Of a DNA stretch of 64,000 nt, positions 1 through 9,169 are shown in pieces. The DNA lies in assembly GCF_000765215.1 (NCBI RefSeq), contig NZ_JPJE01000019.1, positions 1-64,000 on the forward strand. The letters run 5' to 3'. The notes under the pieces were generated by a model that saw only the letters and a program-made list of their open reading frames with translations, did not search any database and was not told the DNA's origin. Origin of the DNA: Eubacterium sp. ER2. Lineage in GTDB: Bacteria > Bacillota > Clostridia > Lachnospirales > Lachnospiraceae. The position numbers and the translations under genes were made by a program. Every line of letters starts with the position of its first letter. Position 1 is the stretch's first letter.

Positions 1-40
1 TTTATAAGAAAATATGGGAGTTGGCATTTTGGCAAAAAGA

Positions 41-70
41 GTGGTGCTGGAGCTAGGGCTCCAGCACCAC
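41..70 (+). terminator. Hairpin, perfect 13-bp stem
   Basis: Arms 41-53 and 58-70 are exactly complementary with a 4-base loop. The following bases are only weakly T-rich (ctttgtct), so alone it is a poor intrinsic terminator; with the hairpin at 87-114 it probably ends a gene lying left of the window. Confidence 0.5.
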
Positions 71-86
71 CTTTGTCTACAGTCTG

Positions 87-114
87 AAAAGAGTTCCAGT
101 GGAACTCTTTTTTT
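87..114 (+). terminator. Rho-independent terminator of a gene left of the window
   Basis: Arms 87-97 and 101-111 pair over 11 bp around the loop agt, running into a T tract at 108-114. It is also preceded by an A run, so it could work on both strands. Confidence 0.75.
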
Positions 115-372
115 ATGCTGCAGCTGCCCTGCTCAGTTCTGTCCAGATCAGAGGGGGCAATGGGGAATATAAATTGTTATAGTTGTGTCAAAGTTCGTGA
201 AAAGAGCTAATTATTTACAGTTAATTTATTGTTAAATAATATACTTTTTGAAATAGTAGTTACAAATCAGATAAAATATGATAGAATACACTCACTGAAA
301 CGAAGAGCGAACGATAAAGGAGGGCAGTGGAAAAAAGAAGCAAAGTCATTGAAAAAACAGAGAGAGAAATAT

Positions 373-415
373 TTGTTAAAAAAATATCAAAAAGTTATTG
401 ACAAATATTTAACGA
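373..415 (+). promoter_or_regulatory. Two candidate Rex (redox repressor) operators in front of adhE
   Basis: The clostridial Rex consensus is TTGTTAA-N4-TTAACAA. Bases 373-390 match 12 of the 14 defined positions and bases 398-415 match 11 of 14. The starts are 25 bp apart and the second site covers the -35 box. Rex control of adhE by the NADH/NAD ratio is established in clostridia; that these sites are used is inference. Confidence 0.4.
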
Positions 416-426
416 ACCTGTATACT
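398..426 (+). promoter_or_regulatory. Sigma-A promoter of adhE
   Basis: TTGACA at 398-403, a 17-bp spacer and TATACT at 421-426. The start of transcription would be near 433, giving a leader of about 45 nt before the ATG at 478. The promoter lies inside the upstream in-frame extension of the reading frame, which argues against starts before 478. Confidence 0.8.
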
Positions 427-477
427 AAACCCAGGTTGAAGAAAAACAACGAAAAACTATTTACGGAGGAAACCAAA

Positions 478-3099
478 ATGGCTAAAAAGAAAGAAGAAGC
501 GGTGGTACCAACATTTATCGACAGCGTGGAAGCTCTCGAAGCAAAGATGAAAGCAATGAGAGAAGCCCAGAAGGTATTTGCCACCTACACACAGGAGCAG
601 GTAGACAAGATTTTCTTTGAGGCAGCTATGGCGGCCAACAAGATGCGTATCCCCCTTGCAAAGATGGCAGTGGAGGAGACAGGACGTGGTCTTGTAGAGG
701 ACAAGGTCATCAAGAACCACTATGCGGCTGAGTATACATACAATGCATACAAGCACACAAAAACCTGCGGCGTGTTCGAGGAGGACAAGGCCTACGGCAT
801 CAAAAAGATCGCTGAGCCTGTGGGACTGGTAGCCGCTGTTATTCCGACTACAAACCCGACTTCTACAGCAATCTTCAAGACACTGATCTGTCTGAAGACA
901 AGAAATGCGATCATCATCAGCCCCCATCCGGCTGCAAAGAAATGTACGATCGAGGCTGCTAAGGTTGTTCTGGATGCCGCTGTAAAGGCAGGAGCACCTG
1001 AGGGAATTATCGGATGGATCGATGCTCCGTCACTGGAGCTGACAACAACTGTTATGAAGGACTCTGACCTGATCCTTGCGACAGGCGGTCCTGGAATGGT
1101 GAAGTCAGCATACTCTTCCGGAAAACCGGCAGTGGGCGTTGGACCTGGAAATACACCGGTCATCATCGACGAGACAGCTGACATCAAGAACGCAGTAAAC
1201 TCCATCATCCACTCCAAGACATTTGACAATGGTATGATCTGTGCTTCCGAGCAGTCTGTGACCGTTCTGGAGAGCATTTACGAGGAAGTAAAGAAAGAGT
1301 TCGCTTACCGCGGATGCTACTTCCTGAAGCCCGGCGATGAGCTGAACAAGGTCCGCAAGACCATCATCATCGACGGCAAGCTGAACAACAAGATCCCCGG
1401 AATGTCAGCCGTGAAGATTGCGGAGATGGCAGGGGTGAAGGTTCCGGCTAATACAAAGATCCTCATCGGCGAGGTTGAGTCCGTGGACATCTCCGAGGAG
1501 TTCGCTCACGAGAAGCTGTCTCCTGTACTTGCCATGTACAAGGCAAAGACATTTGACGAGGCTCTCGAGAAGGCAGAGAAGCTGGTAGAGGACGGCGGAT
1601 ACGGCCATACATCAGCGCTGTACATCGATCCCTCCGAGACAGAGAAGATCGCAAAGCACTCTGCTGCAATGAAGACCTGCCGTATTCTGATCAACACACC
1701 TTCCTCTCAGGGCGGTATCGGTGATCTGTACAACTTCAAGCTTGCGCCATCCCTTACTCTTGGATGCGGTTCCTGGGGCGGAAACTCCGTATCAGAGAAC
1801 GTTGGAGTAAAACATCTCATCAATATCAAGACAGTGGCCGAGAGGAGAGAGAATATGCTGTGGTTCAGAACACCAGAAAAGATCTACTTTAAGAAAGGCT
1901 GCATGCCGGTTGCCCTGGACGAGCTGGGAACCATCATGCACAAGAAGAAAGCATTTATCGTAACAGATACTTTCCTGTATCAGAACGGCTACGTGAAACC
2001 GATCGAGGAAAAACTGGACCAGATGGGTATTCAGCATACATGCTTCTACGAGGTAGCTCCGGACCCGACACTGCAGTGCGCACAGAAGGGCGTGGAGCAG
2101 ATGAAGGCCTTCGAGCCCGACACCATCATCGCTCTGGGCGGTGGATCCGCAATGGACGCCGGCAAGATCATGTGGGTAATGTACGAGCATCCGGAAGCAG
2201 ACTTCGCTGACATGGCCATGGACTTCATGGATATCCGCAAGAGGGTATTCACATTCCCGAAGATGGGCGAGAAGGCTTACTTTGTAGCCATCCCCACATC
2301 CTCCGGTACAGGTTCCGAGGTGACACCTTTCGCCATCATCACAGACGCGACAACAGGCGTAAAATGGCCTATCGCTGACTACGAGCTCCTGCCTGACATG
2401 GCAATCGTGGACGTGGACAACATGATGACACAGCCCAAGGGACTGACATGTGCATCCGGTATCGATGTTATGACACATGCCATCGAGTCCTACGTATCCA
2501 TCATGGCTACAGACTTTACAAAGGGTCTCTCCATGAAGGCTGTCAAGATGGTATTTGACAACCTGCCGTCCGCATACGAGAACGGTGCGAAGGATCCGAA
2601 GGCCCGCGAGGCAATGGCCAACGCTTCCTGCATGGCTGGTATGGCGTTCGCAAACGCGTTCCTTGGCCTGAACCACTCCATGGCTCACAAGCTGGGCGCT
2701 TTCCATCACCTGCCGCACGGTATCGCAAACGCTGTGATCCTGACAGAGGTTATGAAATACAACGCAGAGGAAGTTCCGACAAGAATGGGAACATTCTCAC
2801 AGTATCAGTATCCACATGCACTGGCAGACTACGCAGAGCTTGGACGCTACGCAGGCTGCAAGGGCAACACAGATAAAGAGGTATTCGACGACTTCATCGC
2901 AAGACTGGAGGATCTGAAGGAGAAGATCGGCATCAAGAAGTCCATCAAGGAGTATGGCATTGACGAGAAGTACTTCCTTGACACTCTGGATGAGATGACA
3001 GAGCAGGCCTTCAACGACCAGTGTACAGGTGCAAACCCGAGATATCCGCTGATGAAGGAAATGAAAGAAATCTATCTCAAATGCTATTACGGCAAATAG
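478..3099 (+). CDS. adhE: Bifunctional aldehyde-alcohol dehydrogenase AdhE
   Basis: Cytoplasmic enzyme that reduces acetyl-CoA to acetaldehyde and then to ethanol, reoxidising two NADH during fermentation; it usually forms spirosomes. The 873-residue product has the usual family length. Residues 1 to about 440 are the CoA-acylating aldehyde dehydrogenase domain, with the catalytic Cys255 in the motif MICASEQS. From about 455 to the end is the iron-dependent alcohol dehydrogenase domain, with GGGSAMDAGK for nucleotide binding and the His-rich iron site LNHSMAHKLGAFHHLPHG. The frame is open back to 229, but ATG 478 has the ribosome site ggagg at the right distance, starts like other AdhE proteins, and lies after the promoter at 398-426. 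It is a single-gene unit followed by a hairpin at 3127-3154. Confidence 0.97.
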   Translation: MAKKKEEAVVPTFIDSVEALEAKMKAMREAQKVFATYTQEQVDKIFFEAAMAANKMRIPLAKMAVEETGRGLVEDKVIKNHYAAEYTYNAYKHTKTCGVFEEDKAYGIKKIAEPVGLVAAVIPTTNPTSTAIFKTLICLKTRNAIIISPHPAAKKCTIEAAKVVLDAAVKAGAPEGIIGWIDAPSLELTTTVMKDSDLILATGGPGMVKSAYSSGKPAVGVGPGNTPVIIDETADIKNAVNSIIHSKTFDNGMICASEQSVTVLESIYEEVKKEFAYRGCYFLKPGDELNKVRKTIIIDGKLNNKIPGMSAVKIAEMAGVKVPANTKILIGEVESVDISEEFAHEKLSPVLAMYKAKTFDEALEKAEKLVEDGGYGHTSALYIDPSETEKIAKHSAAMKTCRILINTPSSQGGIGDLYNFKLAPSLTLGCGSWGGNSVSENVGVKHLINIKTVAERRENMLWFRTPEKIYFKKGCMPVALDELGTIMHKKKAFIVTDTFLYQNGYVKPIEEKLDQMGIQHTCFYEVAPDPTLQCAQKGVEQMKAFEPDTIIALGGGSAMDAGKIMWVMYEHPEADFADMAMDFMDIRKRVFTFPKMGEKAYFVAIPTSSGTGSEVTPFAIITDATTGVKWPIADYELLPDMAIVDVDNMMTQPKGLTCASGIDVMTHAIESYVSIMATDFTKGLSMKAVKMVFDNLPSAYENGAKDPKAREAMANASCMAGMAFANAFLGLNHSMAHKLGAFHHLPHGIANAVILTEVMKYNAEEVPTRMGTFSQYQYPHALADYAELGRYAGCKGNTDKEVFDDFIARLEDLKEKIGIKKSIKEYGIDEKYFLDTLDEMTEQAFNDQCTGANPRYPLMKEMKEIYLKCYYGK

Positions 3100-3126
3100 T
3101 TTTTCTCATAAGTTTTTCTCACAAAG

Positions 3127-3154
3127 AGAAGGCGCTCCGAAAGGGGCGCCTTCT
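3127..3154 (+). terminator. Terminator hairpin between adhE and the convergent 3D-domain gene
   Basis: Arms 3127-3135 and 3146-3154 (agaaggcgc/gcgccttct), extended inward by cc/gg around gaaa. There is no strong T run on the plus side. It sits between two converging genes and may serve both. Confidence 0.6.
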
Positions 3155-3172
3155 GTCTATTGACTGCTCTTT

Positions 3173-4207
3173 TTAGTTTGCCAGATACACCTCCGCGTAA
3201 TAGACGCCGCATGCCAGTGCCGTGGAGTGGTCGTTTACAAAAATGTCGATCACATTTCCCTTGATGGCGCCGCCGGTGTCCTCAGCGGTGTACACATGTC
3301 CGTTTATAATAACCTGTGAGCCAAGAGGAATAACGCTCGGATCCACTGCAATGGTCCGTCCCGCTGTGGGAACTGTGCCGCTTGCCGTGTGGCTGCCGCC
3401 CCAGCTGCCTGTGCAGTAGAAGCAGGGGCAGTAATGGGTGATGCGGAAACGGCCAAGGCTCTGCTTGCCGTCTGTGGAAACGCTGCCGCCTCCTGTCTGG
3501 CCGCTGCCTGAGCTTCCTGACGCCGCCTGCTGTGCCTGCTGCTGGGCTGCCGCCTGTGCCGCTGCCCTCTGCTGAGCAAGCAGCGCTTCCGCCTCCTTTG
3601 CCTTCTCTATCTGACTGCTGTACTCTGAGATCTGATCGGATTTGTCGGAAATCTGCTGCTCAAGCTCTGCCTGCTTTGTGTTCAGCTCCTCCTCCATATC
3701 TGCCAGGGATGTCTGCTGCTCCTTGAGGGCATCTCCCTGCTTTTTGATCTCGTTCTGGGTATTCTCCAGCTCCTTGAGCATCTCCCGGTCGTATTCGCTT
3801 ACGTTCTGAACAAAGTCTGTCTTGTTCAGGAAATCTGCCATGTCTTCCGCTGAGCAGAGAAGCTCAAGGAATGTGGTGTCCCCCGCCTCGTACATATATT
3901 TGATGCGGAGCTTCATGGCTTCGTACTGTTCCTCGCCTTTCTTCTGTGCTTCATCCATCTGTTTCTGGGTTTCTTCCATAGCAGCCTGGGTCTCTTCCAT
4001 CTTGGCGGAGAGCTCCTCTATATCGCTGCTGAGACTATTCAGTTCCTCGTTCAGGCTGTCCACCTCGTCCTCGAGGGCGCCCTTTTGCTGTTCCAGTTCT
4101 TCCGTAGAAGGTTCTGCGTATACCAGAGTGCCGGTACACCCCATGGCTGCGACACATCCGGCCACAACGCCGGCCCGCAGCATGCGCTTGAATTTCGTAC
4201 TCATCAT
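3173..4207 (-). CDS. Secreted coiled-coil protein with C-terminal 3D (DPBB) cell-wall domain
   Basis: Probable exported peptidoglycan-active or cell-wall-binding protein of 344 residues. Residues 1-31 are a signal peptide ending in VYA before EPSTEE. Residues 33 to about 225 are a long coiled coil of the PcsB/CwlO N-terminal type, with a KYMYEAGDTTFLELL segment typical of that domain. A Gln/Ala/Ser/Gly-rich linker follows, and the last 95 residues are a 3D domain with VDPSVIPLG, EDTGGAIKG and DIFVNDH, the three-Asp signature. 3D domains share a double-psi barrel with MltA and RlpA, so lytic transglycosylase activity is possible but unproven. It is transcribed alone from the promoter at 4280-4308. 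Two adjacent ATGs at 4207 and 4204 are equally possible starts. Confidence 0.85.
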   Translation of the reverse strand: MMSTKFKRMLRAGVVAGCVAAMGCTGTLVYAEPSTEELEQQKGALEDEVDSLNEELNSLSSDIEELSAKMEETQAAMEETQKQMDEAQKKGEEQYEAMKLRIKYMYEAGDTTFLELLCSAEDMADFLNKTDFVQNVSEYDREMLKELENTQNEIKKQGDALKEQQTSLADMEEELNTKQAELEQQISDKSDQISEYSSQIEKAKEAEALLAQQRAAAQAAAQQQAQQAASGSSGSGQTGGGSVSTDGKQSLGRFRITHYCPCFYCTGSWGGSHTASGTVPTAGRTIAVDPSVIPLGSQVIINGHVYTAEDTGGAIKGNVIDIFVNDHSTALACGVYYAEVYLAN

Positions 4208-4279
4208 ATATACATTTCCTTTCTCTCGGCGAGTTCCGCACGTCCGCTTACAAATTTTTGTATATCCGAACGTCTAACT

Positions 4280-4308
4280 ATTATACAACAAATTGCTTTA
4301 TTTCGCAA
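4280..4308 (-). promoter_or_regulatory. Promoter of the 3D-domain gene
   Basis: On the minus strand TTGCGA (4308-4303), a 17-bp spacer and a perfect TATAAT (4285-4280). It overlaps the rightward promoter at 4293-4321. Confidence 0.65.
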
Positions 4309-4321
4309 ATTTTGTTATGAT
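4293..4321 (+). promoter_or_regulatory. Promoter of the DUF1444-like/HAD operon
   Basis: TTGCTT at 4293-4298, a 17-bp spacer and TATGAT at 4316-4321. The -35 box is weak (3 of 6) and the -10 box is good (5 of 6). It overlaps the divergent promoter of the 3D-domain gene. Confidence 0.5.
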
Positions 4322-4373
4322 GATTTAAGAATAATTTTATAGAATAGAACAGATCCGGGAGGGAGCGGTGTTT

Positions 4374-4964
4374 ATGAAAAAATACGAAGAAGAAAAATAC
4401 AGAATGGAAAATATAGAGGACAAGATTTATCCCTGGGTGAAGGAGGAGCTGCGTGACAGCCATGCCCTGAACGGGAAAAATATTTCCGAGAAGGACACGC
4501 CTCTGATTTCTTTTGTTGGAAATCTCACGGTGCTTCTGGTCATACAGAGGGGGGAGGACGCATATGAGATCATAAAGGACAATATGCTGCCGCCGGACTG
4601 CGATATAGAGAAGCTCTACTACAGGGCGTGTGAGAACCTGGCCCGGGACGTGGAATTTGTCTTTGGCCATACCTGGTACGGGGGATACGCCGTCCTGGCG
4701 GACGGACACCACGAGGCCAGCTCCCTGTGCCTGCGGCATATATGGGATGTGTGCGTGCAGAAGCTGGACGATGACCTGGTGATCATGGCGCCTTCAAAGG
4801 ACATGGTGCTCTTTGTGCCGGCAGGGGACGAGGAGAAGCTTGCCAGGATGATCGAATTTGGCAGGGAGGCCTACGAGAGGAGCCAGGACAGGGTGAGCAG
4901 AAGCCTGATGGTCTTTACGAAAGAAGGAAAGGAATTACTGGCATATGACGAAGTGCAGCACTAA
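4374..4964 (+). CDS. Uncharacterised protein resembling the DUF1444/DUF5688 type
   Basis: Soluble protein of 196 residues with no signal peptide or membrane segment. The central and C-terminal parts (VFGHTWYGGYAVLADG; LDDDLVIMAPSKDMVLFVPA; a final helix and KEGKELLAYD) resemble small Clostridia proteins of the DUF1444/DUF5688 kind. The function of these families is unknown, and I could not identify catalytic residues. The start is taken at ATG 4374, with gggaggga about ten bases upstream; a GTG at 4368 is in frame but too close to that site. It overlaps the next gene by 20 bases, so the two are translationally coupled. Confidence 0.6.
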   Translation: MKKYEEEKYRMENIEDKIYPWVKEELRDSHALNGKNISEKDTPLISFVGNLTVLLVIQRGEDAYEIIKDNMLPPDCDIEKLYYRACENLARDVEFVFGHTWYGGYAVLADGHHEASSLCLRHIWDVCVQKLDDDLVIMAPSKDMVLFVPAGDEEKLARMIEFGREAYERSQDRVSRSLMVFTKEGKELLAYDEVQH

Positions 4965-5829
4965 GGGATACAGGATAAAAATGGTCGGGCTGGATATGGA
5001 CGGCACCCTCCTCACAACGGAGAAAGAACTGACAGAGCACACAAAGGAGGTTCTGCTGGAAGCTATTGACAGAGGGGTCACAGTGCTCCCGGCCACGGGC
5101 AGGCCGCTGACAGGCATCCCGGAGGAGGTGCTTAAGCTTCCGGGGGTGCGCTACGCGGTGGCCTCCAACGGAGCACGGATCGTGGATCTGAAGGAGGACA
5201 GGGTGATCTACGAAGGCCTTGTCTCCTACGAGACAGGGAGCAGGGTGCTGGAGATATGCAGCCGCTATGACGCTCTGATGGAGATTTACTATGACGGCGT
5301 GGGCTATGCAGATGAGGAGAAGCTGAAGCGCATCGATGAGTACGTGCCCAAAGCGCCCATGGCCCGTTATATAGCAGGTTCCAGATGCCCGGTGGAGGAT
5401 GTGATGGCCCTGTTTGAGGAGCGCAAAGCATCCACCGACAAGGTCCATGCTCTGTTCCGCACAAAGGAGGAGCGTGAAAAGGCCTGGCAGGAGGTAGAAA
5501 AAGAGGTCCCGGATATTGAAATAACAGGCGCTTTGAGCAATAATATAGAAGTAAACGCAAAGGGCGTGAACAAGGGCCGAGGTCTTCTGATCCTGGGAGA
5601 GCTCCTGGGCATACGCCGGGAGGAGATCATGGCAGTGGGGGACGGCTCCAACGACATTGCCATGCTCAGAGAAGCGGGCCTTGGCGTGGCCATGGAAAAC
5701 GCCACAGATGAGGTGAAGGCAGCGGCGGATGCGATCACCCTCTCCAACGACCGGGAGGGAGCCGCGGCGGCCATTGAAAAGTACGTTCTGCGGGATCTGC
5801 GGCAGAATGAGGAGCATGATAAAATTTAA
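4945..5829 (+). CDS. HAD-superfamily hydrolase, Cof-type (subclass IIB) sugar/nucleotide phosphatase
   Basis: Likely Mg-dependent phosphatase acting on sugar phosphates or small phosphometabolites in the cytoplasm; 294 residues, normal for the Cof/YidA group. Motif I is GLDMDGTLL with nucleophile Asp17 and acid/base Asp19. Motif II lies at VLPATGRP. A large cap follows, and motif IV is VGDGSNDIAML with Asp233, Asn236 and Asp237. It overlaps the preceding gene by 20 bases and ends 13 bases before uppP, so the three form one transcription unit. The natural substrate cannot be read from the sequence. Confidence 0.9.
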   Translation: MTKCSTKGYRIKMVGLDMDGTLLTTEKELTEHTKEVLLEAIDRGVTVLPATGRPLTGIPEEVLKLPGVRYAVASNGARIVDLKEDRVIYEGLVSYETGSRVLEICSRYDALMEIYYDGVGYADEEKLKRIDEYVPKAPMARYIAGSRCPVEDVMALFEERKASTDKVHALFRTKEEREKAWQEVEKEVPDIEITGALSNNIEVNAKGVNKGRGLLILGELLGIRREEIMAVGDGSNDIAMLREAGLGVAMENATDEVKAAADAITLSNDREGAAAAIEKYVLRDLRQNEEHDKI

Positions 5830-5842
5830 AAGGAGATAGCAT

Positions 5843-6670
5843 ATGTTAGATATTATCAAAGTCATAATCCTGGGCATTGTGGAGGGAATTACCGAGTGGC
5901 TTCCGGTCAGCAGCACCGGTCATCTGATCCTTGTGGGAGATCTCCTGCAGCCGAACTTAAGCGATGCCTTTATGGAGATGTTTAACGTGGTCATCCAGCT
6001 GGGCGCCATCATGGCGGTGGTGGTGCTCTACTTCCACAAGCTGAACCCCTTCTCGCCGAAGAAGACGAAGAAGCAGAAGCTGCTGACCTGGCAGATGTGG
6101 ATCAAGGTGCTGATCGCCTCTGTTCCGGCGGCAGTGGTGGGACTTCTGTTCAACGATTACCTGGACGCCATCTTCTACAAGCCGCTTCCTGTGGCGGTGA
6201 TGCTGATCGTATACGGTGTCCTCTTTATCATAGTGGAAAACAGGAACAAGCATGTCCGCCCGAAGGTGACAAAGATATCGGAGCTGTCCGTCCAGATGCT
6301 GATCTGGATCGGTGTGTTCCAGATGCTGGCCCTCATTCCCGGTACGTCCAGATCCGGGGCTACCATCGTGGGCGCGCTGATGATCGGCATTTCCAGGGGC
6401 GTGGCTGCGGAGTTTACCTTCTTTCTCGCCATACCGGTCATGTTTGGAGCCAGCTTCCTGAAGCTGATCGGCTTTGGACTCTCCTTCACAGCGAAGGAGG
6501 CGGGGCTGCTGCTTCTCGGATGCGTAGTATCCTTTGGCGTGTCCATAGTGGCGATCAAGTTCCTGATGGGCTATATCAAGAAGCATGATTTCAAGGTTTT
6601 CGGCTATTACAGGATCGCTCTCGGCGCGGTCATCATTATCGCGGCTATCGTTCAGATGATCATTGCATAA
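5843..6670 (+). CDS. uppP: Undecaprenyl-diphosphatase UppP (BacA)
   Basis: Integral membrane phosphatase that recycles undecaprenyl diphosphate to the monophosphate lipid carrier used for peptidoglycan and wall polymers; overexpression gives bacitracin resistance. The 275-residue length and hydrophobic profile (about eight membrane segments) are standard. The two family signatures are present: [14 protein letters not shown] at residues 13-26 and [11 protein letters not shown] near residues 164-174. A good ribosome site (aaaggag) precedes ATG 5843. It is the last gene of the unit starting at 4374 and is followed by a strong terminator. Confidence 0.97.
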   Translation: MLDIIKVIILGIVEGITEWLPVSSTGHLILVGDLLQPNLSDAFMEMFNVVIQLGAIMAVVVLYFHKLNPFSPKKTKKQKLLTWQMWIKVLIASVPAAVVGLLFNDYLDAIFYKPLPVAVMLIVYGVLFIIVENRNKHVRPKVTKISELSVQMLIWIGVFQMLALIPGTSRSGATIVGALMIGISRGVAAEFTFFLAIPVMFGASFLKLIGFGLSFTAKEAGLLLLGCVVSFGVSIVAIKFLMGYIKKHDFKVFGYYRIALGAVIIIAAIVQMIIA

Positions 6671-6677
6671 AAAACTG

Positions 6678-6721
6678 GTGGTTTTTTCTATAGATTATAT
6701 AGAAAAAGCCACTTGTTTTTT
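6678..6721 (+). terminator. Rho-independent terminator after uppP
   Basis: Arms 6678-6692 and 6698-6712 pair over about 15 bp with one G-T wobble, followed by a T run to 6721. Confidence 0.85.
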
Positions 6722-6802
6722 ATTCTGGACATGTTAGAATATTTACTGACGTGTATCTTTATGCATTAATAATGAAAAAATATATTCTGGAGGGAAAGAA
6801 TT

Positions 6803-7582
6803 ATGAAGATGAAAAAAGTTTTAAGCATGCTGCTTGTCGCTGTGTGCACAATGGGACTGGCTGCCTGCGGAGGAAGCTCTGAGGGCGGATCAGAGGACAG
6901 CGGTGACGACACACTTGTCATGGCCACAAACGCGGAGTTCCCGCCCTACGAGTACCACGAGGGAGACGAGGTTGTGGGCATTGACGTGGACATTGCGTCA
7001 GCCATTGCCGAGGAGCTTGGCATGGAGCTGAAGGTAGAGGATATGGCATTTGACTCTATCATTCCGGCTGTCACAAGCGGAAAGGCAGACATCGGAGCTG
7101 CCGGCATGACCGTTACACCGGACCGTGAGGAGAGCGTGGCATTTACAGATACATATGCTCACGCTACACAGGTGATTATCGTAAAAGAGGACAGCGACAT
7201 CACCGGACCGGACGATCTGGTTGGAAAGACCATCGGCGTACAGCTTGGAACGACAGGTGACCTCTACGCCACAGATATCGAGGATGCCACAGTAGAGCAG
7301 TACAACAAGGGATTTGAGGCTGTGCAGGCCCTGACGCAGGACAAGATTGACGCGGTTATCATCGACGGCGAGCCGGCCAAGGAGTTCGTGGCAGAGTCCG
7401 AGGGGCTGAAGATCCTGGACGAGGCATTTACCGAGGAGGACTACGCTATCGCGGTTGCCAAGGACAACACAGAGCTGGTAGACAAGATCAACGATGCGCT
7501 GGCTACTCTGAAGGAGTCCGGCAAGCTGGATGAGATCATCGCAAAATATATCTCCGCGGACAGCGAAGCTGGCGCTGAATAG
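6803..7582 (+). CDS. Polar amino-acid ABC transporter, substrate-binding lipoprotein
   Basis: Family 3 periplasmic-type binding protein of 259 residues anchored as a lipoprotein. The signal peptide ends in the lipobox LAAC (Cys21), followed by a Gly/Ser/Asp linker. The mature domain shows the usual pattern: TNAEFPPYEYHEGDEVVGID at the first lobe, AAGMTVTPDREESVAFTDTY, then the hinge and GKTIGVQLGTTGD in the second lobe. It begins a three-gene unit with a permease and an ATPase. The specificity is likely a polar amino acid, but which one cannot be told. The start has ggaggga nine bases upstream. Confidence 0.93.
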   Translation: MKMKKVLSMLLVAVCTMGLAACGGSSEGGSEDSGDDTLVMATNAEFPPYEYHEGDEVVGIDVDIASAIAEELGMELKVEDMAFDSIIPAVTSGKADIGAAGMTVTPDREESVAFTDTYAHATQVIIVKEDSDITGPDDLVGKTIGVQLGTTGDLYATDIEDATVEQYNKGFEAVQALTQDKIDAVIIDGEPAKEFVAESEGLKILDEAFTEEDYAIAVAKDNTELVDKINDALATLKESGKLDEIIAKYISADSEAGAE

Positions 7583-7601
7583 GGAAGAAAAGGTGTAAGA
7601 G

Positions 7602-8294
7602 ATGTTGCAGGATTTGCAGTCAAAATTTGTAAATAATTTTATAACGGACAATCGGTGGCAGTATCTGACAGACGGCCTGATCGTGACCTTGCAGATCACG
7701 CTGTGCGCCGTCATCCTGGGCATTGTCCTTGGATTTCTGGTGGCCATTGTGCGCTCCACCCACGACCGAACGGGAAAGCTGAAGATACTGAACGCCCTGT
7801 GCAATCTCTATCTGACCGTGATCCGGGGAACCCCGGTAGTGGTACAGCTTTTGATCATCTATTTTGTCATCTTCGGGAGTACGGATATCAGCAAGGTCAT
7901 GGTCGCGGTTATGGCCTTCGGTATCAACTCCGGAGCCTACGTGGCGGAGATCTTCCGATCCGGCATCATGTCCATTGACAACGGGCAGTTTGAGGCGGGC
8001 AGGAGCCTTGGATTCAATTACCGCCAGACCATGTTCTATATAGTCATGCCCCAGGCGTTTAAGAACGTGCTGCCGGCGCTGGGAAATGAGTTTATCTCCC
8101 TTCTGAAGGAGACCTCTGTATCCGGCTATATCGCCCTGCAGGATCTCACAAAGGGAGGCGACATCATCCGGAGCAGGACCTATGACGCGTTCATGCCTCT
8201 CATCGCAGTGGCGCTGGTCTATCTCGTCATGGTGCTGATATTCAGCAGGCTGGTAAGTCTGCTTGAAAGGAGGCTGAGAAACAGTGATCACTAA
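7602..8294 (+). CDS. Polar amino-acid ABC transporter permease (HisM/GlnP family)
   Basis: Inner-membrane permease of 230 residues with about five membrane helices. The binding-protein-dependent permease (EAA) loop appears as [25 protein letters not shown], split here for reading at residues 128-152, where it docks the ATPase. Typical HisM-type features are GTPVVVQLL and [11 protein letters not shown]. It lies 19 bases after the binding protein, overlaps the ATPase gene by 11 bases, and is the only permease in the operon, so it probably acts as a homodimer. Confidence 0.94.
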   Translation: MLQDLQSKFVNNFITDNRWQYLTDGLIVTLQITLCAVILGIVLGFLVAIVRSTHDRTGKLKILNALCNLYLTVIRGTPVVVQLLIIYFVIFGSTDISKVMVAVMAFGINSGAYVAEIFRSGIMSIDNGQFEAGRSLGFNYRQTMFYIVMPQAFKNVLPALGNEFISLLKETSVSGYIALQDLTKGGDIIRSRTYDAFMPLIAVALVYLVMVLIFSRLVSLLERRLRNSDH

Positions 8295-9030
8295 CGGAGA
8301 AGTGCTCATAAGAGTCGAAGATGTACATAAGGTGTTCGGAGGCGCTCTCCACGCGCTGAACGGCGTCACCACCGAGATCCGCAAGGGGGAAGTGGTGGTC
8401 ATCGTGGGGCCCTCCGGCTCCGGAAAGTCCACCTTTCTGCGATCCCTGAACCTTCTGGAGGTTCCCACCAGCGGACATATCTATTTTGAAGGTGTGGATA
8501 TCACGGACAAGAAGGTGGATATAGACAAGCACCGCCAGAAGATGGGCATGGTGTTCCAGCACTTTAATCTGTTCCCCCACAAGACCATTCTGGAGAACAT
8601 CACGCTGGCCCCCATCAAGGTGCTGAAGAAGAGCAGGGAGGAGGCCGAGAAGCAGGCCATGGAGCTCCTGCAGCTGGTTGGCCTTGAGGAGAAGGCCCAT
8701 TCCTATCCGTCCCAGCTCTCGGGAGGACAGAAGCAGAGGATCGCCATCGTGCGCTCTCTGGCTATGGAGCCGGATGTGATGCTCTTTGACGAGCCCACCT
8801 CCGCCCTGGACCCGGAGATGGTGGGAGAGGTTCTGGATCTGATGAAGCAGCTCGCGAGAGACGGCATGACCATGGTGGTGGTCACCCACGAGATGGGCTT
8901 TGCCCGGGAGGTGGGAACCAGAGTGATCTTCATGGACGCCGGACAGATCCGGGAAGAGGCAGAGCCGGAGGAGTTCTTTACAAATCCGAAAGAGCCAAGA
9001 CTCCGGGAATTCCTGTCAAAGGTGCTTTAA
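8284..9030 (+). CDS. Polar amino-acid ABC transporter ATP-binding protein (GlnQ type)
   Basis: ATPase of 248 residues that powers the importer. Walker A is GPSGSGKST (near residues 39-47), the ABC signature is [11 protein letters not shown], Walker B is [17 protein letters not shown], and the switch His is in VVTHEMGFA. The start is GTG 8284, eleven bases inside the permease gene, with aaggagg about ten bases upstream. The GlnQ/HisP subgroup assignment rests on the [16 protein letters not shown] segment. A terminator hairpin follows at 9056-9092. Confidence 0.95.
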   Translation: MITNGEVLIRVEDVHKVFGGALHALNGVTTEIRKGEVVVIVGPSGSGKSTFLRSLNLLEVPTSGHIYFEGVDITDKKVDIDKHRQKMGMVFQHFNLFPHKTILENITLAPIKVLKKSREEAEKQAMELLQLVGLEEKAHSYPSQLSGGQKQRIAIVRSLAMEPDVMLFDEPTSALDPEMVGEVLDLMKQLARDGMTMVVVTHEMGFAREVGTRVIFMDAGQIREEAEPEEFFTNPKEPRLREFLSKVL

Positions 9031-9055
9031 AAGGTTTCCTGAATAGAAAAAATGC

Positions 9056-9093
9056 AGCGGATATACATTTTTCGGAGTGTATATCCGCTTTCT
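9056..9093 (+). terminator. Terminator of the amino-acid ABC operon
   Basis: Arms 9056-9066 and 9079-9089 are exactly complementary (agcggatatac/gtatatccgct), followed by tttct and preceded by an A-rich stretch. Probable intrinsic terminator with a short T run. Confidence 0.6.
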
Positions 9094-9107
9094 CGTAGAC
9101 AAACCAT

Positions 9108-9136
9108 TTGACATTGCGCGGGAAAACGTGGACAAT
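9108..9136 (+). promoter_or_regulatory. Promoter of the HAD phosphatase/sfsA-mutY unit
   Basis: TTGACA at 9108-9113, a 17-bp spacer and GACAAT at 9131-9136 (4 of 6). It lies after the ABC terminator and before the start at 9170. Confidence 0.5.
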
Positions 9137-9169
9137 AGAATAGATTTTATGGAAGGGAGGGCAGATAGT

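Noticed and set aside
229-477. 83-codon N-terminal extension of adhE
   Set aside because: It contains the promoter at 398-426, has no ribosome site at 229, and lacks AdhE similarity; ATG 478 has a strong site.
1792-2718. 308-codon frame antisense to adhE
   Set aside because: Composition and residue pattern are of a reverse-strand shadow; no ribosome site or domain.
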